A stretch of 64,000 bases of DNA from assembly GCA_033558025.1 (NCBI GenBank), contig JAUCEF010000005.1:1054001-1118000 (forward strand), in the 5' to 3' direction. The translations under genes were made by a program, and so were the position numbers. The notes under the pieces were generated by a model that was not told the origin of the DNA, did not search any database, and worked only from the letters and a program-made list of their open reading frames with translations. Shown piece by piece: positions 23,322-33,869 of the stretch (positions are counted from its first letter, which is position 1; every line of letters starts with the position of its first letter). Source of the stretch: Phytophthora sp. 'mugwort' (lineage: Eukaryota; Oomycota; Peronosporomycetes; Peronosporales; Peronosporaceae).

Positions 23322-23629
23322 TGCGCGGGAACGCGAGGACGCGGGTGAGATGATGAGGTGTCGGTCTCAGCACTGATTGCCACATCAGGGCTATGAGTGT
23401 CATGCGATGGCAATTTATCAGATTTCTAAAACGTTTTAATTGTATTGAGTTTGATGTAAGCCTTATGTTGATACAGATATAAAGTAGAACAGACTGACTA
23501 TATGTGTAAATATATTTTGGCCAATCATACGTGATACATTGGCAGCACGCGTGACAGATTGGACGAGCGGCTACGATAGCAGCACAGCGAACAAGCGGCC
23601 GACAAGCGAGCGAGTCGCAGGCAAGCACG

Positions 23630-23902
23630 ATGGCGTCTCCTCAGCAGATTGCGGACCTGGGTCGCAAGATCTTCCAGCGCCTGCCGCAACGCAACATCCC
23701 GTCGGGCAACAAGGTCATCAGCAAGCAGCTGAAGGGCGACAAGGTAGCTTCGTGGTTTCAGAAGCCACTGCTGCTGCGTCTCGGCGGTGACGACCCCAAC
23801 TTCGAGATCCTGAACGAGGAACGCATCGCCAAGCTCGACCAAATGAAGCGGCGGGGAAAGTCTATCCCCAAGAAGGGCGCAGGCAAGCGATCGAAAAAGT
23901 AG
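23630..23902 (+). CDS. MRPS33: Mitochondrial small-subunit ribosomal protein mS33
   Basis: This 90-residue intronless gene encodes a small basic protein. It starts MASPQQIADLGRKIFQRLP and has a central DKVASWFQKPLLL segment. The C-terminus (NEERIAKLDQMKRRGKSIPK then KKGAGKRSKK) matches the KKLRGKEKPKKGEGKR-type end of mS33/MRPS33. The length is normal for the family. It acts in the mitochondrial ribosome. It is transcribed away from RPE with 354 bp between starts. Confidence 0.8.
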   Translation: MASPQQIADLGRKIFQRLPQRNIPSGNKVISKQLKGDKVASWFQKPLLLRLGGDDPNFEILNEERIAKLDQMKRRGKSIPKKGAGKRSKK

Positions 23903-24316
23903 AGCGGAGATAAAGCTTGACAGGTACTAGGTTACAGTGACAGTGGGGACCATGCTATTGAGTACTTATGCCTTCGGGCAAGAGGCTCAGTTTACCAAGC
24001 ATATTGCAGTGATGCCTCCGCCTCCACAGTCGAGGTAGTTATCTAAATCCAAGACACGTTTCCATCTTTAGAGCAACTTAGGTGCCGTGTTGAGTGCTTC
24101 CTGGTTTCCATTCATTATCGTGGCAACTACTACCGGTAATCATCTGTATCCATTTCAGAGCGCCTAGGGTACTTTTTCTATGCTATGTACGATGGTACCA
24201 CTCGTGTACCGCTTTTCGTGGTGGCCAGTCGATTGCCCATTCCACAAGCAAACAGCCGCGGAACAGGCTCCGACGGCAACAGTAACAGGCACTTTCAGCA
24301 AATACTTCGAGCAGCA

Positions 24317-24637
24317 ATGGGCGCCAACGGCCAGGCAGTGCAGACCATGAACAAGAGGAAGGTGAAGCTTCTCAACAAGAAGCGCGCCGAGATTCGCAAC
24401 CAGAAGAAGGTGGCGGTGCTGCAGAAGGGCAAGCATACGGTGCTGCGCAAGCACCGGCCTTCCAAGAAGAAACAGCAGAAGGACGCCAAACGCCACCGCA
24501 TTTACGTCGAGGCCGAGAAGAATAAGCTAATTAAAAGCGGCCTGATCACCAAAGAGGACATCGAGAAGATGGAGGCGGAAAAGGGCGATGACAACGCCAG
24601 CGACATGACCGACGCCGTCATGGACGTGGAGGAGTAA
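24317..24637 (+). CDS. Small lysine-rich protein of unknown function
   Basis: This 106-residue frame is very basic in the middle (MNKRKVKLLNKKRAEIRNQK and HRPSKKKQQKDAKRHR). A helical segment follows (IKSGLITKEDIEKMEAEKG) and an acidic tail ends MDVEE. Such a composition is common in nucleolar or ribosome-biogenesis factors, but I recognise no named family. The frame is open upstream to an ATG at 24185. The ATG at 24317 (MGANGQ) is preferred because the upstream part has no conserved look. Its end is convergent with the GNAT gene, 119 bp away. Confidence 0.65.
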   Translation: MGANGQAVQTMNKRKVKLLNKKRAEIRNQKKVAVLQKGKHTVLRKHRPSKKKQQKDAKRHRIYVEAEKNKLIKSGLITKEDIEKMEAEKGDDNASDMTDAVMDVEE

Positions 24638-24756
24638 CTGGTAACCGTATTGATTACTTCTTTTCTGTATAATTTTTCTTTCAACTCGAATCGTGTACAG
24701 TTGTTAATGATTTTCGGACGTACAAGCTCGGGTATTGCTGCCACTGGCTTATGCAG

Positions 24757-25296
24757 CTATGGCAGCGTCTTGAACATCCAGAAAACCTCGTGTGAAGGAT
24801 TTTCCCAAAGCAAAAAGCTCTCGCCGCATTCAAAGCCGAACGAAGTGTAGAACTTGACAGCCGGTGTCTTCTCCGCGTACGAAGCGGTCAGCATCAGAGT
24901 CTTGAAGCAATGCGTCGTTGCCCATTGCACCAAATGCATCATCAACTTGTGGCCAATCCCCATGCGTTGGTAGTCTGGGTGCACCGAAACACGTCTAACT
25001 TCTCCTTCTCCTTTACCCCTCGGCTCCAGCGCGATCATACCTGCTACTTTGCTCTCTCCGTTGTTGTCTTCCAGCGTCGCGACCCAAAAGTTACCTCCCG
25101 GTTTCATGTATGTGCTTTCGACATCAGCAAGGTCGTTCTTAAGACTTTTGCGAACATAATCTGCCCAGCGGGCTTGTGAGATTGGGTCGTTCTTGGAGTA
25201 CAGCATCATGCCGTATTCGAATATCGAGGCGACTTCAGGCAAGTCTTCTTGGAGGAACTGGCGGATGCAAATGGTAGGTGTTATGGTGCTCGGCAT
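24757..25296 (-). CDS. GNAT-family N-acetyltransferase
   Basis: This 179-residue intronless protein has a complete GNAT fold: an N-terminal IRQFLQEDLPEVASIF segment, the NFWVATLEDN and KVAGMIALEP strands, and the acetyl-CoA loop VHPDYQRMGIGHKLMMHLVQ (Q-x-x-G-x-G type). A late segment (KFYTSFGFECGE) closes the fold. The substrate cannot be told. A middle segment (YVRKSLKNDLADVESTYM) resembles camello/NAT8-like members only loosely. No signal peptide or membrane helix. Confidence 0.85.
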   Translation of the reverse strand: MPSTITPTICIRQFLQEDLPEVASIFEYGMMLYSKNDPISQARWADYVRKSLKNDLADVESTYMKPGGNFWVATLEDNNGESKVAGMIALEPRGKGEGEVRRVSVHPDYQRMGIGHKLMMHLVQWATTHCFKTLMLTASYAEKTPAVKFYTSFGFECGESFLLWENPSHEVFWMFKTLP

Positions 25297-25753
25297 GAAG
25301 ATTTGATGACGCGAAGCTGTGGAGCTTTAGTAGTTCAAGGTGGATTTTAAAATGGCATCGCGTGTTAGTGCTAACTACGTGCAGACCGCGATACTTGCAA
25401 CATGCGCATTCTTTGTACAGTATGGTTATCCCCGCTGCGGATCTCAACTTTTGGTTGAGATGAGCAGCAAAACTACTCGGCGATTGGTCATCTTTTTGAC
25501 TAATTGGTTGTATAGTCCTTGACCGTTAAGACACAACCGTTGATGATTCGATAAAGTGCCAACACGGCAACCATGCTTGGACGTCATAGTTTCATAGCGG
25601 TAGTGTATTTTCCTTAGTGTACGTTGGCGTGACGAATCGATAGCAGTAGCTCCTCAACGGAAGCGCGACTGCTCGTTCGCTCATAAAATATTGCTCAATG
25701 TCGTTATTCCCCTGCCTTGTCCAATTGCCCTGAGTATGTTGCCCCTTGGCGCT
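25297..25753. other. Intergenic gap, nothing recognised
   Basis: This stretch lies between the GNAT start and the 3' end of the 120-residue unknown. Only short frames occur and no motif, repeat or RNA is visible. It must hold the GNAT promoter. Confidence 0.4.
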
Positions 25754-26191
25754 TTATGCGGACCGAGACCAGGGCTTCACGAGTTCGGCGTCTTCGGGTT
25801 CCTCATCACTCCAGTCGTCAAAGGAAGGAAGCAGCGGACCCACGCGCACTGGGTACACAGGGCGCGACTGATTGATCTTCGGGGGCGATGTCAGTTGTCT
25901 GCAGCGAGCAAAGGAATAGCGAGTCACTTCCGATCAGTAGCTGGTAGTGGCAGTGGAGATGCTGTAATCTTACCGAAGCTTCCTGGGTGGGGACAACATG
26001 TCATCGGCGGCCTCCAGGTTGTGAGCACCTGCGATTTCGTGTTGGCCAGTCATCTTGATGGACTTGTTCTTATCGAGTGCTTGTGCGGGTGCTTTTTTGG
26101 GAGTGACCTTCCGAGACAGGCCGCGGCGGACACTGCGACGATGATTTACACTTTTTCGGGCCCTTTCCCAGCGACATATTACCCCAGACAT
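25754..26191 (-). CDS. Predicted 120-residue protein, unknown
   Basis: Two proposed exons (25974-26191 and 25754-25898) are joined by a GTAAGA donor and CTGCAG acceptor in phase. The first exon is basic (RRGLSRKVTPKKAPAQALDK) and ends AADDMLSPPRKLR. The second reads SPPKINQSRPVYPVRVGPLL then SFDDWSDEEPEDAELVKPWS. The coherent Pro/acidic C-terminus argues for a real gene. No family recognised. A second ATG at 26176 lies in a different frame (MSLGKGPKK), so the start is uncertain. An N-terminal intron could reconcile the two frames. Confidence 0.55.
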
Positions 26192-26936
26192 GCGGATCCG
26201 TGGCGCGACCACCAGATGTGCGTCCAGGCAGCTCACATCCGCGAACGGCACTGGTTCCCTCGAACACAACTGCGATTCTGCCTGACGGCAGGCGAAAAAA
26301 TGCGCGGCAAGAAAATTTAGTTCTATTTTGCGAGAAACATCTACATGTGGCGGTATACTCGCCGGCTTTCCCGCTGCTAGAGCAACTGGAGCGAGGGGTT
26401 GTGTCCCTTCACGCAAACAATAGATCGACTGACCATGAAGCAGTGATTGCTAGAATACCATTCATACGGAGGTAGACCAACGCATTGCAATCCATAATTG
26501 CGTCGGGTATTTGAGGAGGAAACATTCATAATGATGGTCTTAGCTGGCAAGGAATACACAATGCATCAGACTTCGCTTACACAACGATGGCCGCCTTAAT
26601 CGAACCAAATTCGGCGTTTGGTCTTAACAAAGACCAATCCTACGAGCTGCCCAGGCGACATCGACTGGTGAAGACGATATAGCACAACCTTCACTTTGCC
26701 ATTATAAACAGCATCTCCCGACGTTCGACGTACGTGTTGTATATATTTCTGTGTGTTTCGGTGTCACAACAATCCATTACGAAAGGGTACTACTTCGAAG
26801 GTTCTCAAATCCAGGAAATCCTTGCCCCGAAAAATATGGCATATATGGAAATCGCCATATGTTTTAGGTCAGTCTCCATTCCATTTTTCTCCAGTCGGCA
26901 TTACAGCTGTCTGACTACACAAAAGATCGAAAGTCC
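26192..26936. other. Intergenic gap, nothing recognised
   Basis: This 745-bp stretch separates two minus-strand genes. It is AT-richer than the genes and has no supported coding frame, RNA or repeat. Confidence 0.4.
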
Positions 26937-27901
26937 CTACGCTTGCTTGCGGAACTTGGTCAGCGAGAACAGCTTATCCAGCTCAGCTGAGCTCAGGTTC
27001 TCCTTCATCCTGATGGTTAAAATATGTTAATAGTCAGTAATGCGTTCTCCATCGATAACAATAATGATGCAAACCTACCAGGCTAACGTCGCAGTGGGGA
27101 TAAAGTCCGTGAAGGGCAGCAGTTCCTCTAAGAAGGCCACATACTTGGCATGCGGCGAGGATTCCTTGTAAAGTGTGTCCACCATCTTCGCCGACATGGG
27201 CGCCCAAAGCACGTCCGCCATCTCACCCAGGCCGGGAACCACAAATGTCGCGTTGCCCAAGAAATCGATCGCCAGGCTGGCCACCAGCTTACGAGACGGG
27301 TTTTCGAGCACAAATTCCTTCGCGCGAGCTGACAGAGCAGCGGGCGACAGTGACTCTTCCCCTGGCATACCCTCGAACAGCAGCAACTGACCCTGCTGAC
27401 TCGTTAGGAAGTGTTGGCACGCACCCTTGACCCGCTCCGAGCTCGCAAGCTTCACCGCCACCACCGCCGAAACGATAGAAAGCACCGTCACAACCGACAT
27501 TGCGATGCCAACGACGAACCACACAGGAAATCCCATCACGCCCACCAGCAGCGTCAGTGGCAGCCAGACGGGAGACGTCCCTACGACGCCAACGACGCAG
27601 CCTGCAACCGCCGGCAGCAGCCCGATTACAGCCTTGTTCTTATGCAGTGACAACTGGTTTACCACACAAACAACACATTAAAGCTCCCACACTGCATCAG
27701 CAAGTCATCAACACGACAGCTACAACAAACCTACCCACCTGACGCGCAACGGTGCTTGCTCCGTTCTTGATCGCGACTGCATGGGAGATCAACGCACGTG
27801 GGCGTCGGTCCGTCTTCACGTAAACTCGGATCCCTACATCCCACAATACCTACAGCACCAGCGACCGCAGCTTTGTTAGCTATAACACTCGATGCTGTCA
27901 T
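26937..27901 (-). CDS. Multi-pass membrane protein, conserved unknown
   Basis: Four proposed exons (27850-27901, 27739-27776, 27079-27653, 26937-27009) keep phase and encode 245 residues. An alanine-rich N-terminal helix leads to hydrophobic segments (AVIGLLPAVAGCVVGVVG and a long stretch containing VWFVVGIAMSVVTVLSIVS). The C-terminal domain reads FLGNATFVVPGLGEMADVLW and LPFTDFIPTATLAW. This block resembles uncharacterised plant proteins with GE..D..WAP and TDFIPT..IAW motifs, from memory only. The last exon adds KENLSSAELDKLFSLTKFRK. The start ATG overlaps the stop of the upstream gene as ATGA. Alternatively an intron from ~27921 to 27777 could fuse both into one protein. Confidence 0.6.
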
Positions 27902-28263
27902 TCCAATCGGCGTCTAACGGTACGGACGTCGTTATGCAGCACCGGCTGCGTCCAATGGACAGCACCCTCTGTCAGCACGGGGATGCACTCTCGCAGCTTA
28001 AGCGCATGAGTGGCTACCAACACCTCGCCGTCGAGTAGCTTAAATGTCACGTGCTGGTCCAGCAGCGACGTCTTGTTCTCCGTCGTCAATTCTCCGGCCG
28101 GGATCGAGATATTGCAGGGCAGCGATGCCCCTTCGTCCTGCTCTTCCGCTGATGGAAGCACTACCGTCAGACGCGTAGCTTGCGGCGCGCGCGGGGCCTC
28201 AGCCTGCTTCTTGAGCGGCTTGGCCAGCCACAGCACCTCGGCCTTCCGCAGCGAGAGCTCCAT
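27898..28263 (-). CDS. Predicted 121-residue protein, unknown
   Basis: This minus-strand frame begins MELSLRKAEVLWLAKPLKK and alternates hydrophobic strands with polar turns (RLTVVLPSAEEQDE, CNISIPAGELT, HVTFKLLDGEVLVATHALKL), suggesting a beta-sandwich. An in-frame ATG at 28323 would add 20 residues. The stop TGA overlaps the next gene's ATG. It may be a separate gene, or the 5' exon of the membrane protein. No family recognised. It is the last ordinary gene-like frame before the repeat-rich island. Confidence 0.5.
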   Translation of the reverse strand: MELSLRKAEVLWLAKPLKKQAEAPRAPQATRLTVVLPSAEEQDEGASLPCNISIPAGELTTENKTSLLDQHVTFKLLDGEVLVATHALKLRECIPVLTEGAVHWTQPVLHNDVRTVRRRLE

Positions 28264-28461
28264 GCGTGTCAATGCTCCTTCTCTAGTTGAAGCAAACTGA
28301 CCAGTGACATCATCGCATGGCAACGCATAATACTTATTGATTGGATAAAATCGGTTGTGGATTTATCAAATACCGTATGTCAGCTTTTGACATAACTTAC
28401 CGTAAAACTCGACTTCCGAATAGGGTATATATTTCTGATACGGTATCCTGATACCCTATGA

Positions 28462-29492
28462 GCAGGCCACTTTAATAGCGGGAATTTGGCCCGAATTCCC
28501 GCAGCTTACCTTTTTTAAAAAGCCATACGACATTCTACATGAGGTCAGCAGATTGTGTCAGCACCAAGGTGAAACCAACGAGCCAAAATCTCGAGAAAAA
28601 ACGTTGGAAAACGGGAGCCACAACGGACAAATATCCAATCAGCAACGACCGCTGGACTTCCCAAATAGCTCAGTCTTCAAATCTCCAGTCATTCATCAAG
28701 CCCACTTACAGTCTCTGACAACGGCGTTGCTGAGGCTACGACGTGCTCAACATGCCGGCTGGTCTACAGACTCCGTTTCAGCCAGGTCACGATATTCTAT
28801 AGGGACTCCAAGTCACAGAGCGAAACCCAAAGACTTCTGCTGGCATCTCCGTTGCCTGCAAGTTCGGCATTAAATTCGGACGCGAAGCCAAAGCAAGATT
28901 CAAAACGAAGACGAACAAACAATATATATATATTCGTATGTAGTCAAGGGGGTGTACACTATGAAGATATCGGACGCCTCAACTTCATTAACGATCGTGA
29001 CTTTTTGTTATCGACATACTTCAGTCATTATAGCAACAAGAGATAATTGAGTGTGCTCGCTCGATGGCTGGGTTATTTGTTGGGCTATTGTCGGTATAGC
29101 AAGCATTGTTGCGACCCGCAACTCCCTCAATGAAGCCGATGACATGGAACTACCGCCGGTTATGCCCCACATGCTGGCTAAAACATGTACATCAGCGCTG
29201 TCTGGGTTCATCAGAGAACACATGCATCGTCTTGTTGACGCTGGTTGAACGACGGAACGTATCGAAGCAATTGAGACTGAGCATATATATAGCTATATAG
29301 CAGGTAATATGAGGTTTGGTACTGCACAAATCACCTAACCGCCGTTCCATTGATGCAGTCACTTCAATGCATTTAGCTTAGTTTGACTATACGTCCGTCA
29401 TTCCCTTACCTTACCTTTTCTAAGCGCCTTTCATACCGCCATTAGCTTAATATCGGTAGAGAGTGGGAATTCCCGCTATTAAAATGGCCTGC
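28462..29492. mobile_element. 1.03-kb non-autonomous TIR DNA transposon
   Basis: The ends 28462-28486 and 29468-29492 are inverted repeats of 25 bp with one mismatch. They are flanked directly by a perfect 6-bp duplication, CTATGA, at 28456-28461 and 29493-29498. The interior (1 kb) has no transposase frame, so this is a MITE-like, non-autonomous element. A 6-bp duplication is not typical of hAT (8 bp), Tc1/mariner (TA) or Harbinger (3 bp), so the superfamily is open. Confidence 0.75.
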
Positions 29493-29563
29493 CTATGATG
29501 TACTGCATAATACAACCCATCCCTAAAAAAGGCACGTATTGCTGTGCCCATCCCGCCTCGTCA

Positions 29564-29690
29564 CCCATCCCCTTAACCCTAGCTTTCCCGAGGACCGATG
29601 GCATCGAGGTTATTTGTCTCCCATCCCCTTAACCGTAGCTCTCCCGAGGACCGATGACATCGAGGTTTTCGCTTTGCTTCGCAAAGGCAA
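29564..29690. repeat. Tandem duplication, period 66 bp
   Basis: Two copies begin at 29564 and 29630. Over the first 47 aligned bases they differ at about three sites; core words shared are CCCGAGGACCGATG and CATCGAGGTT. No coding meaning seen. Confidence 0.7.
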
Positions 29691-30984
29691 AACCAACTGC
29701 GAGAAAAAGATTCTAAGTTCGGCTCGCTAGAAAGATCGGCGCTGGGCGCGCCTTCGCAAATACCGTACGGCCTGCTTAGCTGGCACCCCGCGCGGGTTTG
29801 CTGTGGCTACGCCCGCTCGAAACCGTTCCCCTGCGTTGGTCGTTCACCCCCTCCTTTTTAGGACACACGAGTCACTCTCAAAAATAAAAGCCCCTCCCGA
29901 ATATAGGACCCATACAAAACCTCTCCAGCACCCGTGCTTAAGCTGTTGACCATTCATTTCCACCAGCTGCTGCGAGGGCCGCTGTGCTGCCTCATTCTCA
30001 AAAGTGAGTTGGCAGCGGCAATCAGCCATCATCGGGCGCAAGCAGGAGGTGATCCAGTGGATTCAACCCGTAGGCTGTTGCGCACTTTTGGTCAGCAGGC
30101 TGGAGTATTGACGGCGGTGCAGTGCGCCGGTGGTGGCGACTTCGTGATAAGATTCGAAACGCAGCCCCTCGGGCTCGAATAGCAGGCGATGGACGGAAAC
30201 CGCTTTCGGAGACACTGGAGGAGCTACTCTGCGAGGAGTTTGTGACCAAGCGCACGAAAAACCGAAGGTGACACGCAGCCGACTGGCCACTATGGCGCCT
30301 GCGATTTACACTGGGGAAGCAGCGGAGAGAGAGGCGCCACCGCCTTTCTGGCGTCTTCTTACTGGGTTCGAATTTTATGCGTTGCTTTGAGATTCGCTTC
30401 GTCTTCACAGTAATCTCACGGTCCTCAAGGATGACGTGCTTGTTAACGTACGTTTGCTACATGTCGTTTCTAAGAAACCTGCAACATACCATCGATCTTG
30501 AATAGACTGAATTTATGGATGAGACAGCTGCAATTTTGAAGACGCCCGAGCGATGACATTGGACTTCGTCGGTGCTCGGCATGTCATTGTTCGCCTATTG
30601 TCTTCGCCTCTATTGAATGACCACGCACAGGCGGCGAACGTGCCACAAGCTGGTAGCAGCGGAAGCAACTAAGACGAACGAAGATGACAAGTGGATATCA
30701 GTCAATTGAACGGTACCGGCGGTACATTGCAGTGGCAGTTGCAGTTTCAACCTAGCGTCATCATTGACGATATACCAGGATTCCGAGAAGGCAAGAGAGC
30801 AAGGCACAAAGGCGCATACGGAAGCGTCAAGGTGTGCGTAAATATAAGCAAATAGGTTGAGTGTTCGCTCTTTAATTAACAGACTTTCCCACTTTCTTCC
30901 TACTCAGCAAGTCTCCATCATATCATCGCTTCACTCCTTCTCCGCTCCGTCAATTTCCTCTCACAAGAACCTTTCTAATAGGCT
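29691..30984. other. Unassigned sequence upstream of Copia element
   Basis: This stretch holds a broken frame at ~30040-30180 (+) with protein-like text (RLLRTFGQQAGVLTAVQC, GGGDFVIRFETQPLGLE) that I cannot assign. Pyrimidine-rich DNA at 30890-30980 is probably the U5 end of a decayed Copia LTR. No second LTR copy was found. Confidence 0.35.
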
Positions 30985-33850
30985 ATGAGAGCAACGATAC
31001 CGGCTACGGCGTTTACAACCAAGCTCAAGCAGTTCAGCGGAGATGGTTTTCCAGCATGGTGCTAGAGATGAGGGGATGAATGCAAGAAGTCACGCCCACT
31101 GACGCCGAATTCAAACGAGAGAACGATGTAGCCGCTCGATCGCTAGCGACTGCCTCGACTGAGATGTCAACGGCGACACAAACAGCTTCACCACTGCGCG
31201 ACCGCTTGATGAAGCAGAACATGGCTACCTCGGCCGTCCCGTCGGCACTAAACGACAAGCTTGCTGCGGAAGTGTACCTGCTAGACCACCCGTTGCTGAG
31301 GCACTTGCGGATGACATAATACGTCAAGTGTAGCGCCAGCACCGGAGCAGCCAAACGCGAGTACATGGGCTCTACCTGGATGGTGATGAGTCCATGAACG
31401 ACCACATCAAGACAACACGGCGGGCCCTAGATGAGCTGCAGGAGCAGCGTGTGGTGCTCTTTGACGAAGAAATGAGGCAGAATTTAATGCGGAGGCTTAT
31501 CCTGCGTGGAATGGCTTCGTTGGCATACCGGAGGTCTGTGTGACATTTGAAGCTATGCTTGTCCGACGCCATGCTGAAGCGATCCGGTGCGAACAACTAA
31601 GGGTCGACATGTCCAAGGTCAAGTGCTTCAACGGGACATTATGTCCGATAGTGTAAGAAGGAGCATGTGGCTCCCCGTGCGTGAACGTGGAAGCTGCCCG
31701 TATGGCATTCTCTGTGAAAGATATGTTTACCGGAAACAAGCGTTTTTATTAGGTGGTGGATAGTGGCTCCGTCAGCCAAATTACTGGACACTTGGATAAT
31801 CTGGTTGGTGTTCGCACAACGACGGGCCCACGGCCGCTGACTTGCTTCCAGTGACTGTACAGTGACGACGACTTTTGGTCAGGCCTGCGGTTCTCGGATG
31901 GTCAAGAAGGGTCTGTACTTCAGGACGTGTTCTAGGTGCAGTGCCTTGCACGCAACCTTATCTCTGCGACGCGCACGGTACGGAGATCACTTTCAAAGGC
32001 GTTTAGTGTGATATCCTGGCGCCAAGTGGGCTCACGCTGCATGAATCACGCACTAACAAACCGATTTACGTGGTGGACGCTCTCAGTGAAGAATCTGGAC
32101 ACGCCGCTATGCTGACAAGCAAGGCGCCGCACGTTGAGACGTGGTACCGTCGTTTTTGGCCATCTGAACACGCTGATAGTTCACCAAGTACTCGAAGACT
32201 TCACGCTTCCGTGGCATGGATGATGGAGCAGTCCTACGCGACAGGTGTGGGCGGCAAACTTGCTCAGAAGACGTTTGCAACCAAGCTGAAGCGCATGTTG
32301 CAGTGTCATCGCTACGACGACACGGTTTCTTCGCTAGACGTTGCTATTCTGTACGGCGGACTGACTGCAATATGTCGTGTTGCTTGGAAAAGGAAGCCAT
32401 CCTGCTTCCGAAATTCCTCGTCAACGGTGCTGGACTTTCGGAATGCAACGCAATGGCTTGGAGCGTAGGCTTTGAGCCTCACGATATAGTCCTTGAGTGA
32501 TTTTAGCTGAATGTTGAAGCTTTTTTTTTCCTTCAGCGGGAAGACCATCAGGAGATGAAACGGTTCCACCACCATATTCACTAAGCCATTGAACCCGTCG
32601 CGTGCGTCGGGTGCGTAGTCTATGGCCAGCAGCACCTGGTGGGGGGTCCTTCCCTCCGTGATGTTGGGCGCCAATCTGCCAGTCACGTACTGATCGGACG
32701 CCGTGGTGTGTGCCTCATATGTACACAATCGCTGTCCTACCAAGGTACTTAATGCCAAGACACCGATGGAAGCTCTGGTGAACACTTCACTCGATGTCAT
32801 CCACCTCCGCGTCTTTGGTTGAAAGGCTTAAGCGTTGATTCCGAAAGATCATTGGAAGAAAATGAACACGAAGACGCGTTGATTCCGAAAGATCATTGGA
32901 AGAAAATGAACACGAAGACGCGTAATGGCATCTTGATCGGATATGTGGCCGGTGGTGTTACTTAGTGCACGTTTTCCAGCCAGGACGTGGCGAGACAAAT
33001 ACAGTTCGTACCGTTGTCTACAAAAATCAATCTATGCCTCCTCCCGATGACGAAGAAGTCAGAATTGAGAAGGAGTTGGACCTAGTTCTTCGTAAAGACC
33101 GACAACCCACTCTTGAGTCCATTTCAGAAGAAGAGAAGGAGGATGTTAAGATGATACCAGCACCTACGGACATGGAAACGCCACAAAACCGGCCAGCACG
33201 GTCTGGGACAGTGGGAGCTAGAAGGCTGGAAAATCGGATTCGTGGCGATCCTCGCGCAGAGAAAGCAAATCCTCCACCGCTGCGTTCCTCGAGACTGCCA
33301 AGGCCACGTCAACCTCGCTTGGACTATGACGCTGGTCATCTGTCCATGGAACAAGTGTGTGCAATGGTTAAAGAGCGACTTGAACCTGCTCACTTTGACG
33401 GGGCCAATTTGTGTGTTTTATATACGGGCAACTTGCACCAAGCGAGATCGAAACTGAGCCCATTGGGTGAACCCAGTCAACTTGGATAAAGTAGTGCGAG
33501 TGACGATCAAAGCGAGTGGGAGCGAGCCATGGATGATGAGATCAACAGCCTGATTAACATAACAATGAGGCTTTTGTTTAGGTGCCGTTGCTAGAAGAGC
33601 GATCAGCTAATAAGTTCAAGTGGGTATTCAAGCAAAAGACGCATGAAAGACGATAACTTAAACAAGTTCAAGGCTCGCATTGTTGCTAAGGGCTTCGGTC
33701 AGCGCTATGGAGATGACTACACCGAAACATTCAGCCCGGTCGTGCATCACCGTACCGTGCGTTTGGTGCTGGAGATCGATATTCGGCGACAGATGAAGTG
33801 CCTCCAGCTCGATATCGAAACTGCGTTTCTCAACTCAGAACTGGTCTCGT
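30985..33850 (+). mobile_element. Degenerate Ty1/Copia retrotransposon
   Basis: A decayed Copia polyprotein is readable in the expected order with many stops and shifts. Gag-like start at 30985 (TTKLKQFSGDGFPAW); more gag at ~31400 (ALDELQEQRVVLFDEEMRQN); protease active site at ~31760 (VVDSGSVSQITG); gag-pre-integrase region at ~31950-32170; integrase C-terminal part at ~32700-32820 (ASYVHNRCPTKVLNAKTPME, SLDVIHLRVFG); and RVT_2 reverse transcriptase at 33643-33840 (FKARIVAKGFGQRYGDDYTE, TFSPVVHHRTVRLVLE, LDIETAFLNSEL). GGCTATGAGAGC at 30981-30992 may be the primer-binding site. The rest of RT and RNase H are missing at the junction with inverted Gypsy sequence. Confidence 0.85.
32832..32919 (+). 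repeat. Exact 44-bp tandem duplication inside integrase
   Basis: The 44 bases at 32832-32875 recur exactly at 32876-32919. They encode IPKDHWKKMNTKT of the Copia integrase tail. Because 44 is not a multiple of three, the duplication shifts the frame. The exact copies suggest it is recent relative to the decay around it. Confidence 0.9.
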
Positions 33851-33869
33851 TCGGCAGCGGGAACCCCTG

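Noticed and set aside
32312..32800. 162-codon minus-strand frame with FPLKEKKS text
   Set aside because: The plus strand here reads Copia integrase in order with its neighbours, so this is an antisense shadow.
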